Assembly: GCA_964514385.1 (NCBI GenBank)
Contig: CAZEQJ010000004.1
Coordinates: 101,223 to 165,222 of the forward strand
Reading direction: 5' to 3'
DNA from: CAZEQJ01 sp964514385
Lineage (GTDB): Bacteria; Bacteroidota; Bacteroidia; Cytophagales; Cyclobacteriaceae
Length of the DNA stretch: 64,000 nt
In this document: positions 62,409-64,000 of the stretch, piece after piece
Layout of the letters: every line of letters starts with the position of its first letter
Position numbering within the stretch: position 1 is the first letter of the stretch
Notes under the pieces: generated by a model
The model's input: only the letters and a program-made list of their open reading frames with translations
The model's database searches: none
Told to the model about the DNA's origin: nothing
Program-made: the position numbers and the translations under genes

Positions 62409-64000
62409 TTAGGGTTTTTCGACACGCAGCATATGGTAGTCAGTAAAGGTCCTGCCATATCTGTCCATGGCGCGTACTTCGATGGTATATCTTCCGGGTG
62501 CATAATCACTTCCAATATTTGCCTCCCAGATATGAATGGATTTTTGAGGGCGAGGCATATTTGAACCTGGAAAAGGAAGGGTATTGATTGTAGAATCGGT
62601 GTTCCATTGTTCACGGAGCCCAAGTCCGTTTATCTTTTCCCATCGTCGGGCAATTTTTTCATAGTAGGGGTCGTAGGTAAAGGTTCGCTCCATTTGTTGC
62701 CATGACGTAAGGCCCTTGATCCTGTATTCAAGTCTGGACTGTTCGCTTCCATTGAAGAAGTTGACAGTAAGCCAGACGGTATCTCTGGTATTGGACCTTA
62801 TACCTCGGGGCACATGAATATTCATTTGGTGTTCCACCGGGCTGCCTGCCACTTTCCAGTCTATTACATAGTCGGTGCCGTTAAAGGAAATGAAGGAATA
62901 GCCGTTTGGTGTGCCATCACGCATCATGGTGTGTGGTACATCTGTTTCATTACGCAGGCCATTCCACCAGCTTCCGGAAGTGGTACCTACGTTATAGTGA
63001 TGATGTGGTACCGGCTGCTGCCAATCACTCGAATCAGCATGAAAAAACTGATTTTCATGTACATGGGTGTGAGCAGAAATTGACAAGGTATGCGGAAAAT
63101 CACGAAGCAGATCAAAGAGCTTCTTCTGATCGCTTTTGCGGAAGGACTCACCATGTTGTGCCAATGGTATATGCATGGTGAGTACGATCAGGTCATCCTT
63201 TGATACGGCGTTCAGATAATTCTCAACAAACTCAAGCTGATCAGGCCTCAATCCTCCCACATATCGACGTGATCCTGCCTCATTCTCATGAATCACATCA
63301 TCAACCACAATAAAATGAACATCCCCATACACAAAAGCATAGGTTGCCGGCCCGAATACACGTTCATAGGTTTCATCAGAAAGCTCATCATTTGGCGCCA
63401 TATAATTTACATCGTGGTTGCCCAGCACATTGTACCATGGTATGCCGATCTGAGACACTGCCTGATTGAGTGGCGAAAACAGGTCAAGATTATCCCCTAC
63501 GATATCTCCCATGGTCATGCCAAAGGATAAGTCCGTTCTGTCGATCAATTCGGAAATAATGTCTTCGGAAAGAAAATCGATTTGTTCAATGTTGTAAGGC
63601 TGTGGATCACCAAATACTACCATTTTAAAGGCATCATTTCCCTCCTCCTCATACAGGGGAAAATTTATCTGCGATGGAAGCGGTCCTGTTGGCTCTACAC
63701 CTGCATAACGGAAGTTTTCGGGGTATCCACCGGGTTTATGCAGATAAAAAAAGCGGGGCAGGTTATCATCATTAACAGGGGTCATCCAGTCGCGTGGTTT
63801 TATTACGAACAGCACGGCATCGCTACCCACGGGAAGTTCATATGCCCCCTCCGTATTGGTCTGTACTATATCAGTACCATTCGAAACCATTACTCCCTTT
63901 ATACCCGGTTCATTGGTATCCTTTACACCATTTTTATTGCGATCACCAAACACAAAGCCCTTTGCCACTTCCTCTCCGTCAGCAGGTGAAACTGCATGGG
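62409..64000 (-). CDS. Calcineurin-like metallophosphoesterase with N- and C-terminal accessory domains, 5' partial
   Basis: Partial: the frame stays open to base 64000, reading HAVSPADGEEVAKGFVFGDR at the edge, so the N-terminus is outside. A small N-terminal Ig-like domain (GDRNKNGVKDTNEPGIKGVM) precedes the catalytic domain: VVFGDPQPYN, MTMGDIVGDNL, NVLGNHDVNYM, LTMHIPLAQHG and SAHTHVHENQFFH supply all five metal-binding blocks. A beta-sandwich C-domain ends FTDYHMLRVEKP. Secreted phosphoesterase of the type with flanking MetallophosN/C domains; substrate unknown. Confidence 0.9.
   Translation of the reverse strand, partial: HAVSPADGEEVAKGFVFGDRNKNGVKDTNEPGIKGVMVSNGTDIVQTNTEGAYELPVGSDAVLFVIKPRDWMTPVNDDNLPRFFYLHKPGGYPENFRYAGVEPTGPLPSQINFPLYEEEGNDAFKMVVFGDPQPYNIEQIDFLSEDIISELIDRTDLSFGMTMGDIVGDNLDLFSPLNQAVSQIGIPWYNVLGNHDVNYMAPNDELSDETYERVFGPATYAFVYGDVHFIVVDDVIHENEAGSRRYVGGLRPDQLEFVENYLNAVSKDDLIVLTMHIPLAQHGESFRKSDQKKLFDLLRDFPHTLSISAHTHVHENQFFHADSSDWQQPVPHHHYNVGTTSGSWWNGLRNETDVPHTMMRDGTPNGYSFISFNGTDYVIDWKVAGSPVEHQMNIHVPRGIRSNTRDTVWLTVNFFNGSEQSRLEYRIKGLTSWQQMERTFTYDPYYEKIARRWEKINGLGLREQWNTDSTINTLPFPGSNMPRPQKSIHIWEANIGSDYAPGRYTIEVRAMDRYGRTFTDYHMLRVEKP

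Overview
The window is a stretch of chromosome from a Bacteroidota bacterium, most likely of the order Cytophagales. The evidence is the gene content: a MurF-Alr fusion, a fused two-domain 2-oxoacid dehydrogenase E1, a GLPGLI-family protein, DUF4783 and DUF4295 proteins, YtxJ (bacillithiol redox) and many secreted or outer-membrane proteins with short signal peptides. Promoters, where visible, have the Bacteroidota form (-33 TTG, -7 TAnnTTTG). Shine-Dalgarno sites are mostly absent. The assembly is a draft, with a 100-N gap at 38699-38798. I see no prophage, IS element, CRISPR array, rRNA or replication origin. Most of the window is core metabolism.

Layout. 1-2029 (minus): recX fragment, YcxB-like membrane protein, nadC, DUF4783. 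2123-5998 (plus): gpmI, a lipoprotein, an MsbA-like ABC exporter. 6379-8490 (plus): TerC and a decayed potassium channel gene. 8485-11163 (minus): purE, hemB, rocD, then tRNA-Ala(GGC) and an NlpC/P60 lipoprotein. 11812-17758 (plus): asnB, a fused FAD/Fe-S oxidoreductase, a CAP-domain protein and an orphan. 17826-23755 (minus): ftsY, DUF4295, rpmG, rpmB, purK, DUF554, murF-alr. 24133-24867: a HisA homologue that lacks the first catalytic Asp.

24978-31060 is one of the two most interesting regions. An OmpR-type response regulator and its histidine kinase read leftward. A decayed GLPGLI copy, an intact GLPGLI gene and an outer-membrane beta-barrel gene read rightward. Each of the two GLPGLI promoters carries four TTAAC sites with identical 10/10/11-bp steps, the layout expected for a tandem-binding OmpR-family regulator. 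This looks like a self-contained envelope-sensing cassette.

31085-34888: lysA, a TPR-like secreted protein, recR and an M23 peptidase. 34872-42019 (minus) is a tight six-gene operon: fused E1, a giant [YF]-x-G repeat protein, YtxJ, an outer-membrane-like protein, lipA and a nuclease-family protein. The repeat protein is the second highlight. It contains a 105-bp (35-residue) tandem array that broke the assembly; the two sides of the gap join exactly at a repeat boundary and restore one reading frame.

42109-44835 (plus): M16 peptidase, ispF, mnmD and a small secreted protein. 44940-51146 (minus): a MacAB/TolC-like export system and a LytTR two-component pair. 51384-56154 (plus, with one minus-strand gene at 52922-53407): an outer-membrane protein, DUF2147, an ORF fragment, a Cys/Lys-rich miniprotein and a GH127/146 lipoprotein. 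56291-64000 (minus): S9 peptidase, DUF4143 ATPase, a DUF4287 remnant, DUF2200, a membrane-anchored AraC regulator, a secreted protein and a calcineurin-like phosphoesterase cut by the window edge.
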